From: an uncultured Lysobacterales bacterium
Lineage (GTDB): Bacteria > Pseudomonadota > Gammaproteobacteria > Xanthomonadales > SZUA-36
Direction of reading: 5' to 3'
DNA: 43,209 bases
Assembly: GCA_937927755.1 (NCBI GenBank)
Contig: CALBDB010000093.1
Location: forward strand, 1 to 43,209
Below the pieces are notes generated by a model that was given only the letters and a program-made list of their open reading frames with translations, made no database searches and was not told where the DNA came from. The translations under genes and the position numbers were made by a program. Each line of letters opens with the position of its first letter. The stretch's first letter is position 1. Of the stretch, positions 27,674-33,726 are shown piece after piece.

Positions 27674-28201
27674 ATGATCTCACAAGAATTCAACTCTGGA
27701 TTCAGATGGCCAGTCGCCGTTGAACAGCCCATCGCGGCACCGGCAAATGAAGTATGGCAAGCGATATCGACACCACATAACCTGGAGCGGTGTCACCCAT
27801 TCTGTGCGAAAAACCCGGTACAGGTTTGGTCTGGGCCAGGTTCCCGGGATGAAGTTCATTATCTCAACGGCTTAGTGTTTGAGCGCCAATTCCATATGTG
27901 GATTGAGGGGGTCGGTTACGATCTTTATATCGGTAGACGTGGCGGCCGACTATCATATGTTTCGTGGAGAATCTCTCCTGCGGGTGATCGAAACTGCGTT
28001 CTCAGAATAGTGGTTTATCCACACGTTCTACAAAACGTGCCCGCTTTTATCCGTTGGATACCACATGTAATTAGAGTTCGTCCTATGCTTAAAAAATATT
28101 TGAAATCTGTTGCAGGTGGCTTCGAGTGGTATTCAACCCATAAGAAGGCGGTACCCCGGAATAAATTCGGCAGGCACCCGTGGTTTTCGGCTCCAAAGTA
28201 A
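27674..28201 (+). CDS. SRPBCC (START/Bet v1-like) superfamily protein
   Basis: A 175-residue protein. VEQPIAAPANEVWQAISTPHNLERCHPF is the typical start of the SRPBCC helix-grip fold, followed by beta strands and a C-terminal long helix (MLKKYLKSVAGGFEWY). The fold binds hydrophobic ligands; the actual ligand is unknown. No Shine-Dalgarno is obvious; ATG 27674 follows ATTATG-rich DNA, and a weak TTGACT/GATAGT promoter ends only about 10 bases before it. It is isolated among IS remnants and may be a passenger gene. Confidence 0.65.
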   Translation: MISQEFNSGFRWPVAVEQPIAAPANEVWQAISTPHNLERCHPFCAKNPVQVWSGPGSRDEVHYLNGLVFERQFHMWIEGVGYDLYIGRRGGRLSYVSWRISPAGDRNCVLRIVVYPHVLQNVPAFIRWIPHVIRVRPMLKKYLKSVAGGFEWYSTHKKAVPRNKFGRHPWFSAPK

Positions 28202-28233
28202 TTGCTGTGTGATCGCTAAAAGATTTCTGATCC

Positions 28234-28296
28234 TGGCCGTTAAGCGACCTTTTTAAATTCTGAAAATGTATGTTGTAAAAGGCCGCTTAACGGCCA
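28234..28296. repeat. 20-bp inverted repeat (hairpin) beside IS110 remnant
   Basis: Arms at 28234-28253 and 28277-28296 pair over 20 bases with a single mismatch around a 23-base spacer. It lies between the SRPBCC gene and the IS110 fragment. Loop is AT-rich without a U-tract, so a simple terminator is unlikely; it may be an element end or a MITE-like hairpin. Confidence 0.8.
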
Positions 28297-28345
28297 ACTG
28301 CGGACCTTTGAGGACTTGAAGTCCGGAATCCTTTGACGACATACA

Positions 28346-28681
28346 GTGTCCTGGATTGGCATGGATATCCGGGAATATTCCTCTGGCGGCAAGTACAATC
28401 GTTTTGGGATTACCAAGCACGGTAATCGATACATTCGCACGGCGTTCGTTGAAGCTAACCAACGCGGTTATCGAACAGCAAAAATCGGCCAGGACCTGAA
28501 GTCCAGGCGCAAAGATATTGCACCCGAGTTGGTTAACATCGCCGATCGCTGTTTACGGCGTTTGAACAAAAAGGGCAACCGCTTGTTGTTGGCCGGCAAA
28601 CACCCCAATAAGGTCAAAGTGGCCTGTGCCCGGGAGATGGTGGGCTTTGTGTAGGAGTCATTGAACAAGGCAGCTGCGTGA
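28346..28681 (+). pseudogene. IS110/IS116-family transposase, C-terminal remnant with premature stop
   Basis: About 111 codons matching the C-terminal Transposase_20 domain: MSWIGMDIREYSSGGKYNRF, GITKHGNRYIRTAFVEANQR, CLRRLNKKGNRLLLAGKHPN and KVACAREMVGFV. The frame stops at TAG 28652-28654, where relatives have Trp (GFVW-ESLNKAA); the following codons GAG TCA TTG AAC AAG GCA restore ESLNKA, so this is a nonsense mutation. A TGA lies upstream at 28334-28336. The N-terminal DEDD catalytic domain is missing, so the element is dead. Confidence 0.88.
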
Positions 28682-29154
28682 AGCAACAACAGCAGCACTC
28701 AACATATTACGATTGAATCAGTAACCAGAATGTCATCTGCCTGAATCAGTTATCTGATCCGGAGGATAAGACAGAGATCGGGAAGCCCACGTGTTCTTCT
28801 TTAGAAACTTAAGCCACTGGGTATAGGTTGTGGTAACCCCGAAACGGACAAATCTTAATGCGTTAACCAGCACGCGAATACGAGGATGTTAGTCCACGGT
28901 CAAACCCGCTCTGTGGTCAGACAGCAAAATTCAGGTTGACATAAGGGGCGTCTATACGAAGTAATACAAACGCTATATTCGCCTGAGACTCAAAGCACCA
29001 AGCAACTACTCACACTCGCCGTTCAATTGAATAGTAATCGGTTCGGCATAATTGCCGAAGAGTCTGGGCAATTACCTCTGGCACTTAGGTCCTTTTACAA
29101 TCCAAAATATAATTCATATTGAATCTATGTTTGCAACATAGGGTCTCGCGAAAG
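28682..29154. other. Intergenic accessory DNA with repeat copy C
   Basis: No gene supported. Contains repeat copy C (28958-29032). A short hairpin, CTATGT TTGCA ACATAG, lies at about 29125-29141 before a small membrane-protein ORF. Confidence 0.4.
28958..29032 (+). repeat. Dispersed repeat, copy C
   Basis: Matches copy B over GTAATACAAACGCTATATTC, GCCTGAGACTCAAAGCACCA and AGCAACTACTCACACTCGCC, and copy A over CCGTTCAATTGAA. The 3' half seen in A and B (ATGGCGCGCAACC...) is absent. Confidence 0.85.
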
Positions 29155-29343
29155 ATGCACAAACATTTAAAAGAGCGCAGCGGCAAGAAAACAGCCGGGT
29201 ACGTAATGGTTGGCGCAGGATTTTTGATCATATTGGTCAACGCTTTTGCGTACTTACTAGATTGGAATGGAGAATACACACCATTGCTGATCATCGGCTT
29301 GGCACTCAGCGTAACAGGTCTCACTCTTACCAGAAATAAATAG
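29155..29343 (+). CDS. Small membrane protein, unknown function
   Basis: A 62-residue ORF from ATG 29155 with a basic N-terminus (MHKHLKERSGKKTA) and two hydrophobic stretches (YVMVGAGFLIILVNAFAYLL and YTPLLIIGLALSVTGLTLT). Such a hairpin of two helices is common in small inner-membrane proteins. I recognise no family. A longer frame begins at TTG 29119. No strong ribosome-binding site is seen, so it may not be expressed; kept because the charge and helix pattern look protein-like. Confidence 0.45.
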   Translation: MHKHLKERSGKKTAGYVMVGAGFLIILVNAFAYLLDWNGEYTPLLIIGLALSVTGLTLTRNK

Positions 29344-29518
29344 CTTTATAGTCCTGTAGTGCAATAAAGTAAGGATCGTATCCGGCCAAAAACAATGGCT
29401 TTTCCAGCTCCACTTACCAAGGCAGGGTGGTAAAGCAGTCATTTCTGGTCTCGGATTTCACCTGGTTTTGCCCATTGCTCATCCACATTAGGGACAGTAA
29501 ACAAGCCACTTGCAAATT

Positions 29519-29569
29519 TATACTGTGTGATATACAGTATGTAATACATACTATGTGGTACACAGTATA
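29519..29569. promoter_or_regulatory. 51-bp dyad operator/promoter of the padR cassette
   Basis: A 51-base dyad centred at 29544: outer arms TATACTGTGT and ACACAGTATA, inner palindrome AGTATGTAATACATACT, with 20 of 25 paired positions matching. The inner part has the ATGT-N-ACAT pattern of PadR operators. A possible promoter (TTGCAA at 29510, TACAGT at 29533, 17-base spacing) is covered by it, and it ends at the ATG at 29570. This is the layout for autorepression. Confidence 0.75.
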
Positions 29570-29923
29570 ATGGCTACCCTGAGAAACAGCAGCGAAATCG
29601 TAAATAAACTGAGGCTGGAACTGCGCCGCGGCGCCTTGCCACTGGCCGTGCTGGCCCAATTGCGCAAGGAACACTACGGCTACTCCCTGCGCAAGGAACT
29701 CAATGCCAAGAGCCTGGAGATTGACGAAGGAACGCTTTACCCGTTGTTGCGGCGATTGGAAGCCCAGGGATTGTTGAACAGTGAATGGCGTATCGATGAA
29801 AGTCGGAAGAAGCGTCATTACCGAATATCCGCGCTGGGCGAGGAAGTCCTGGCTTCGCTGGTCACGGAATGGCGCTTGCTGAATGAAAGCGTAGACAAGA
29901 TTCTGAAGGAGAAAGACGCATGA
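29570..29923 (+). CDS. PadR-family transcriptional regulator
   Basis: From ATG 29570 the protein has 117 residues (an alternative GTG lies at 29555 inside the operator). It is a small PadR (s2-type) winged helix: LRRGALPLAVLAQLRKEHYG, YSLRKELNAKSLEIDEGTLY, PLLRRLEAQGLLNSEWRI and KKRHYRISALGEEVL. There is no obvious Shine-Dalgarno, and the leader may be only about 25 bases. The stop overlaps the start of the next gene by four bases (ATGA). PadR proteins usually repress a downstream transporter or membrane-protein gene and respond to small molecules or cell-envelope stress. Confidence 0.92.
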   Translation: MATLRNSSEIVNKLRLELRRGALPLAVLAQLRKEHYGYSLRKELNAKSLEIDEGTLYPLLRRLEAQGLLNSEWRIDESRKKRHYRISALGEEVLASLVTEWRLLNESVDKILKEKDA

Positions 29924-30849
29924 ACATGCTAAAGGCATACGCTCACCAGGTTGTTTCATATCATCCCGTTGCTCAACGCGATGATTTGTTTGCCGAGATT
30001 TACGATGAATTGTGCGAGGAATTCAGCGACCAGCAAGCACACACACAGGGCTTGAGCGAGATTGATTTCCTCAACAAGTACAAGCAGCACCCGATGCGCT
30101 ACGCGACCCAGTTGGCTGCCGATAGCGCCGCCTACCTGATCGGACCGCAGTTCTACTTCAGTTTTCTTTCGGCAATGAAGGTCGCCCTGTCCGTGGTCGT
30201 GGTGTTTCACCTGGCCTTCGGAGTGCTGGGCGCATTTACCAGCGGCGACATCTGGAGCGCATTCTGGAAAATGTTGCTGAATATTTCCCACACCCTGCTT
30301 TGGGTGGGCGCCGCGGTGATGGGCGTGTTTATTGCACTGGAAAGGAGTGGGGAGAAAGCAAGCTGGCTGGATGAGTGGGATGCTGCAGATTTGAAACCGG
30401 TCAATGGTCACCAATCGGTTTCGCGGCTGGAAAGCAGCCTCGATCTCGGCTTCTCGACTTTTGGCCTGTTGTTTGTCCTGGGCATTGTTGACTTTCCCAT
30501 AGTGCTCAATAACGGCGCAGAGTGGATTCGGGAATGGACAATCAACGTCCCTGACGGTTTCTGGCTGGCCATGGGCATCCTGTTCGTGCTTGGCATGGGC
30601 TTTAGCCTGTATTGCTTGTCCCGCACGCTCTGGACATCACGTATGAGGATAATCGCAATAACAAAGAATATTCTATGGATTATGATGCTGGCTGTGGCCG
30701 TGAGCCATGCCGAACTGCTGTCCGTGGGGAACCAGGCTGCGCCCGCGTTTCTCCCCATCCTGGAAAAAGTGGTCAGGGGCAGTTTATTTGTCCTGTGCCT
30801 GATCATTGGCTGGGATACCGTGGTTCATGTGAGGCGCCTGACCAGGTAG
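29920..30849 (+). CDS. HAAS-like membrane protein paired with PadR
   Basis: A 309-residue protein. The N-terminal soluble part (about 1-75: HPVAQRDDLFAEIYDELCEEF) is like the HAAS signalling domain often fused or linked to PadR partners. About six membrane helices follow (first at about 82-110, LSAMKVALSVVVVFHLAFGVLG). The gene is translationally coupled to padR. The family's role is not fixed; it probably senses or passes on membrane-related signals. I infer it is autoregulated together with padR. Confidence 0.75.
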   Translation: MNMLKAYAHQVVSYHPVAQRDDLFAEIYDELCEEFSDQQAHTQGLSEIDFLNKYKQHPMRYATQLAADSAAYLIGPQFYFSFLSAMKVALSVVVVFHLAFGVLGAFTSGDIWSAFWKMLLNISHTLLWVGAAVMGVFIALERSGEKASWLDEWDAADLKPVNGHQSVSRLESSLDLGFSTFGLLFVLGIVDFPIVLNNGAEWIREWTINVPDGFWLAMGILFVLGMGFSLYCLSRTLWTSRMRIIAITKNILWIMMLAVAVSHAELLSVGNQAAPAFLPILEKVVRGSLFVLCLIIGWDTVVHVRRLTR

Positions 30850-31135
30850 CAGACAACAATCACCTTGTAATGTAACCGTCCGGCGCTCGACTGAAAACAG
30901 TCACTTTGTAAGGATGATTTCCAGCGAATTGAAGGTAACAAACAGTCAATACAAGGCTCTCGGTTGTACCGCGGCAGATGAGAAGGGTTCACCCAGGTCT
31001 TTTGTAACTGAACGTAAAACACTGATAATTAATCACTATCTTGTTGCCAGGTTATTCTTACAAGTTTGTAAGAAAAACCCAATAACCTCTCAATCCGATA
31101 TCACGGTCGTCGACTAATATAAGGGGGTGACTTAG

Positions 31136-31300
31136 GCTGAAGTCCTGCAAGGACAGGGTCTGACCATCGTGCAGACAGTTAAACGGCCCGGCGTGTCAGA
31201 GCAGACGTATTATCGGTGGCGCGAGGCGTATGGTGGCATGCGAATTGATCAGGCTAAGCGACTGAAAGAAAAAATGGAAACTGGCCAAATCGCCGCTTAG
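31136..31300 (+). pseudogene. IS3-family orfA (HTH) remnant
   Basis: A 54-codon open stretch without a start codon reading QGLTIVQTVKRPGVSEQTYY, RWREAYGGMRIDQAKRLKEK. This is the helix-turn-helix part of IS3-group OrfA, whose intact form reads SVSQACKRIGVSEQTYYRWR and then DQAKRLKELEKEN. The coding sequence is broken upstream by TAG (31133-31135) and continues into ETGQIAA with an early stop, losing the leucine-zipper and OrfB. Dead insertion sequence. Confidence 0.82.
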
Positions 31301-31434
31301 ACTAACTTAACAACCGGACCAGTTAATACGGGCAGGTCAACCGGTTGAATCCGCCACTGGCACCGGTCTGCCGGTACACACGGTTTCAGACGTCCGCTTT
31401 GATGTGTCGTATTCACTATTTATATGTAAAGCAT

Positions 31435-31489
31435 ACTTGACAATATGTAGATGTTCTATTAACCTAATGTCAAGTTTACTTGATATTAT
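31435..31489 (+). promoter_or_regulatory. Repeated ACTTGA motifs at the XRE cassette promoter
   Basis: Three ACTTGA/TCAAGT motifs: ACTTGACA at 31435-31442, its inverted partner TGTCAAGT at 31468-31475, and a palindrome TCAAGTTTACTTGA at 31470-31483. TTGACA (31437-31442) with TAACCT 17 bases on could be the promoter. Likely operator of the XRE regulator; inferred from position. Confidence 0.55.
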
Positions 31490-31507
31490 GACAAAGGAGA
31501 TATACAT

Positions 31508-31930
31508 ATGAATGTAAAGAAGACAGATTCGGGCGATTGGGAATCAAGCCAGAAGCACAATAAGTCCCGCCTCGGTTACTGGACTTTTGCCTGGGTCGTG
31601 AGCATGGCGATAGCAGCATTCGGACCAAAGTTGATATGGGATTTTGCGATTTTACCGACAGTGGTCGGGGTCTTGTTAAACCTGGCAGTCGGTTTCGGAA
31701 TGATCATGGCGAATAAGCGGCATCTCCAGGGGCTGGACGAGATGCATCAAAGGATCTTCCTTGAAGCCGGGGCACTGACCCTGGGGGTAGGCCTGGTATG
31801 CGGTCTCAGCTTTGAACTGTTGGAAGACATAAGACTGATAACTTTCGAGCCACAAATTTCACACCTCGTCGTCCTGATGTGCATTACTTTCCTTGGCGGA
31901 ATGATCGCTGGCAAGAGAAAATACCAATGA
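31508..31930 (+). CDS. Small multi-spanning membrane protein paired with XRE regulator
   Basis: A 140-residue protein with a charged N-terminus (1-22) and four hydrophobic segments (about 24-42, 47-65, 82-102 and 115-135; for example WTFAWVVSMAIAAFG and FLEAGALTLGVGLVCGLS). The start ATG 31508 is preceded by AAAGGAGATATACAT, an unusually strong ribosome-binding site. Its stop overlaps the XRE start by four bases. Such small membrane proteins beside XRE regulators occur in many genomes and their function is unknown. No named family recognised. Confidence 0.7.
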   Translation: MNVKKTDSGDWESSQKHNKSRLGYWTFAWVVSMAIAAFGPKLIWDFAILPTVVGVLLNLAVGFGMIMANKRHLQGLDEMHQRIFLEAGALTLGVGLVCGLSFELLEDIRLITFEPQISHLVVLMCITFLGGMIAGKRKYQ

Positions 31931-32127
31931 AGAATCGTCTCAAGGTACTTCGTGCGGAGCAGGACTGGACCCAGGCTCAGTTGGCCAAAGAATTGAATGT
32001 CTCCAGACAGACAGTCAACGCGATTGAGAAAGGCAAATTTGATCCGAGTTTGCCACTGGCATTTAGGGCTGCGCGGCTATTCGGATTAGCGATTGAAGAT
32101 ATTTTTCAAGACGAAGACGCATTTTGA
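31927..32127 (+). CDS. XRE-family (YozG-like) HTH regulator
   Basis: A 66-residue single-domain helix-turn-helix protein: MKNRLKVLRAEQDWTQAQLA, KELNVSRQTVNAIEKGKFDP, LPLAFRAARLFGLAIEDIFQ. The pattern RQTVNAIEKGKxxPSLxLA is typical of small Xre regulators co-transcribed with membrane proteins. It starts inside the previous gene's stop (ATGA). It probably binds the ACTTGA repeats upstream of the pair; that is inference. Confidence 0.9.
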   Translation: MKNRLKVLRAEQDWTQAQLAKELNVSRQTVNAIEKGKFDPSLPLAFRAARLFGLAIEDIFQDEDAF

Positions 32128-32165
32128 GGCAGCTAAGCTGTTAGCTCTTCCCACAAGGCGCAAAG

Positions 32166-32234
32166 AGTATAGTAATACAAACGCTATATTCGCCTGAAAC
32201 TCAAAATACCAAACAACTGTTCGCCGTCAGCGAT
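32166..32234 (+). repeat. Dispersed repeat, copy D
   Basis: GTATAGTAATACAAACGCTA and TATTCGCCTGAAACTCAAAA, followed by TACCAAACAACT, match copies B and C; the sequence diverges after about 32225. It lies just downstream of the XRE gene stop. Confidence 0.83.
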
Positions 32235-32313
32235 AGTTGGACAAAACAAGGGGTTTGAATAAGAGAGTGTTTTAGCTCATCGTAACTCAGAAGAGGAACG
32301 ATGATGATAATGA

Positions 32314-32544
32314 GAAAAGATAGCGCCAAGAAGTTCCTTCGAGCAAGCTAATGAATGTAGCGAACGTGCCAGTTACGTCATAGTTGTTGCCAGCATTGAA
32401 GACCCAGCGGTTATTCAGAAGATACTCGCTCAACTGGATGATAATGCAACTTCTGCAGCATCAGGGCTGCTACCGAAATGCCCCCACGCCTTGCAAGGAA
32501 TAGGTCAGGACAGCCATCAACTCCCACCCACTTTGAGCGATTAG
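32314..32544 (+). pseudogene. IS91-family transposase, extreme C-terminal remnant
   Basis: An open stretch without a start that contains VIVVASIEDPAVIQKILAQL and SGLLPKCP. The string xIASIEDPxVIxKILAHL is the conserved C-terminal end of IS91-type transposases, usually after a zinc-finger CxxC. The region before it (ECSERASY) seems to be the decayed CxxCGG part. The remnant at 18.7 kb lacks this piece; the two may come from related elements. Not functional. Confidence 0.72.
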
Positions 32545-32594
32545 ATACATGGGTGTCCACGCGTCTGACCTTAGAGACATGGGTGTCCACGCGT
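32541..32594 (+). repeat. Tandem duplication, 30-base period
   Basis: TTAGATACATGGGTGTCCAC GCGT and TTAGAGACATGGGTGTCCAC GCGT, 30 bases apart, differ at one position in 24. The first begins at the stop codon of the IS91 remnant, so it may belong to the element's 3' terminal region. Two units only, so not a CRISPR. Confidence 0.85.
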
Positions 32595-33195
32595 GTTCCC
32601 CATGCGTCTTCCGCATCTTACTTTTGGGCATTTCTACTAAAGTGATGTAAGCAATGAGCGCGAATCGGTGTCAGCGAAGCTGTTGTCTTGGTCTGGTGCC
32701 TCTAAAAATCCGGTTCTTAAATCGTTTTGTCTCAGCCAAACAACTCACTAGCCCAATGCGGGTTTATTGGTTTTGCAAATCGCCTATAGTTCAATCACAG
32801 CCTTGATACGAAACATGGCTGTAACAAAGCCCCTTAAGCGTGCGTCTAAACGAGCACACAGAATACGGAATCAAGATAATGTTAGATGGCTTTCTATCTG
32901 AAAAACTTCGAAAATCAATATTCGTGCTTGGCATGATGATGGTGACCTTCGCCGGAGCGATGGAACAAATGGATAGTGAAGTCCTGGTTGACCCTGTTCA
33001 TTGCGCAACGAACCTCGAAAGTGAAATCGGTAATCACGGCTAACACTGCCGGAAAGAAGTTGCCGGCACTCCGGTTACGACCAAAAAACATACCAAAACA
33101 TACGATACCCATCGCGTTCTTCAGACCCCAGCATCCTGTAGGCAACTGTTTCTGGGCCTCACACTCTTATAACTTGAGTCAATGCACCAGTCCGC

Positions 33196-33224
33196 TTGAC
33201 AAACTCTGGGCCGTAAACTACATT
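33196..33224 (+). promoter_or_regulatory. Sigma70-like promoter upstream of 93-residue ORF
   Basis: TTGACA at 33196-33201, a 17-base spacer and TACATT at 33219-33224. This is close to consensus and would give a transcript start about 90 bases before the ATG at 33323. Confidence 0.6.
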
Positions 33225-33322
33225 TATAAGGCAGAGTTCCATCTCTACTGGCCACAGACAGTACTGTGGTCAAACCTATTGCTTCAATGGAATGAGGCCT
33301 TTTAAAAAGAGGGAGGGCTAAC

Positions 33323-33604
33323 ATGACCAAGCAATTCGTAGCGTTATTCATACTGGTCGTCATCGCGATTGTCGGGGCAGTCACTTTCACAAATATCGTA
33401 ATTTTTGAATCGACTCAGACGTACGATCTCGGAGTTCTTTACAGTTCTATCTTTTCGTTTATCGACACGGTAACGTTCAAGTTGGCTGAGCAGAATGGGG
33501 CGGTTAATTTCTGGATCAATGAGGCGACTTTCGAGGTCCAGCAAGCGGAAGCCGAACTGTTCTTCTGGAACGAGTACATCTTTCAAGTGATTAACGGGAC
33601 CTGA
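33323..33604 (+). CDS. Small single-pass membrane/exported protein, unknown
   Basis: A 93-residue protein with a strong ribosome-binding site (GAGGGAGG, seven bases before the ATG) and a near-consensus promoter. Residues 5-28 are hydrophobic (FVALFILVVIAIVGAVTFTN), then a hydrophilic part rich in Phe, Glu and Gln (TFEVQQAEAELFFWNEYIFQ). It lacks the Gly-Phe cleavage site and glutamate at +5 of type IV pilins, so I do not call it a pilin. It is moderate in GC, while the secretion operon starting 123 bases later is GC-rich. No family recognised. Confidence 0.6.
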   Translation: MTKQFVALFILVVIAIVGAVTFTNIVIFESTQTYDLGVLYSSIFSFIDTVTFKLAEQNGAVNFWINEATFEVQQAEAELFFWNEYIFQVINGT

Positions 33605-33673
33605 GTCCTCGGCCTAGAGCCTAGGGCCTCGTTCAAGCAATCGCTTGAGTGATCAATAATCGATACTGATCGG

Positions 33674-33701
33674 GCTCCCCGTCTCACCTGGGGCGGGGAG
33701 C
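33674..33701 (+). terminator. GC-rich hairpin before the secretin gene
   Basis: Stem GCTCCCCG / CGGGGAGC lies between the small membrane-protein ORF and the secretin gene. There is no clear T-run after it (ACTCATTA), so it may be a weak terminator or a processing hairpin. A second hairpin, TCAAGC AATC GCTTGA, precedes it at about 33634. Confidence 0.5.
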
Positions 33702-33726
33702 ACTCATTAGGGGGGCTTCTGAAGCG

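Larger units (their letters stand above)
30850..31507. other. Intergenic region with IS3 fragment, palindrome and operator sites
   Basis: Holds a perfect inverted repeat TTCTTACAA GT TTGTAAGAA at 31055-31074 (TetR-like operator shape with no regulator next to it), an IS3 orfA remnant (31136-31300), and the upstream sites of the XRE cassette. A 67-codon ORF at 30914-31117 has no protein-like features that I recognise. Confidence 0.4.
32128..33322. other. Gene-poor scar region with repeat D, IS91 remnant and tandem repeat
   Basis: About 1.2 kb with no intact gene I can support. Contains dispersed-repeat copy D, an IS91 C-terminal remnant, a two-copy 30-base tandem repeat, a 67-codon ORF at 32840-33043 (no recognised features), and at the right the promoter of the 93-residue ORF. 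Confidence 0.45.

Noticed and set aside
28253-28462. Minus-strand ORFs over the IS110 fragment
   Set aside because: Antisense shadow of the transposase remnant.
30914-31117. 67-codon ORF after the HAAS-like gene
   Set aside because: No ribosome-binding site, no motif and sequence continuing into intergenic palindromes.
32541-32594. CRISPR array
   Set aside because: Only two repeat units, six-base spacing remainder, no cas genes.
32840-33043. 67-codon ORF in the scar region
   Set aside because: GTG start without ribosome-binding site; one short hydrophobic stretch but no recognised family, too weak to call a gene.
33323-33604. Type IV pilin or pseudopilin
   Set aside because: Has an N-terminal hydrophobic helix but lacks the Gly/Ala-Phe/Met processing site and the Glu at +5.
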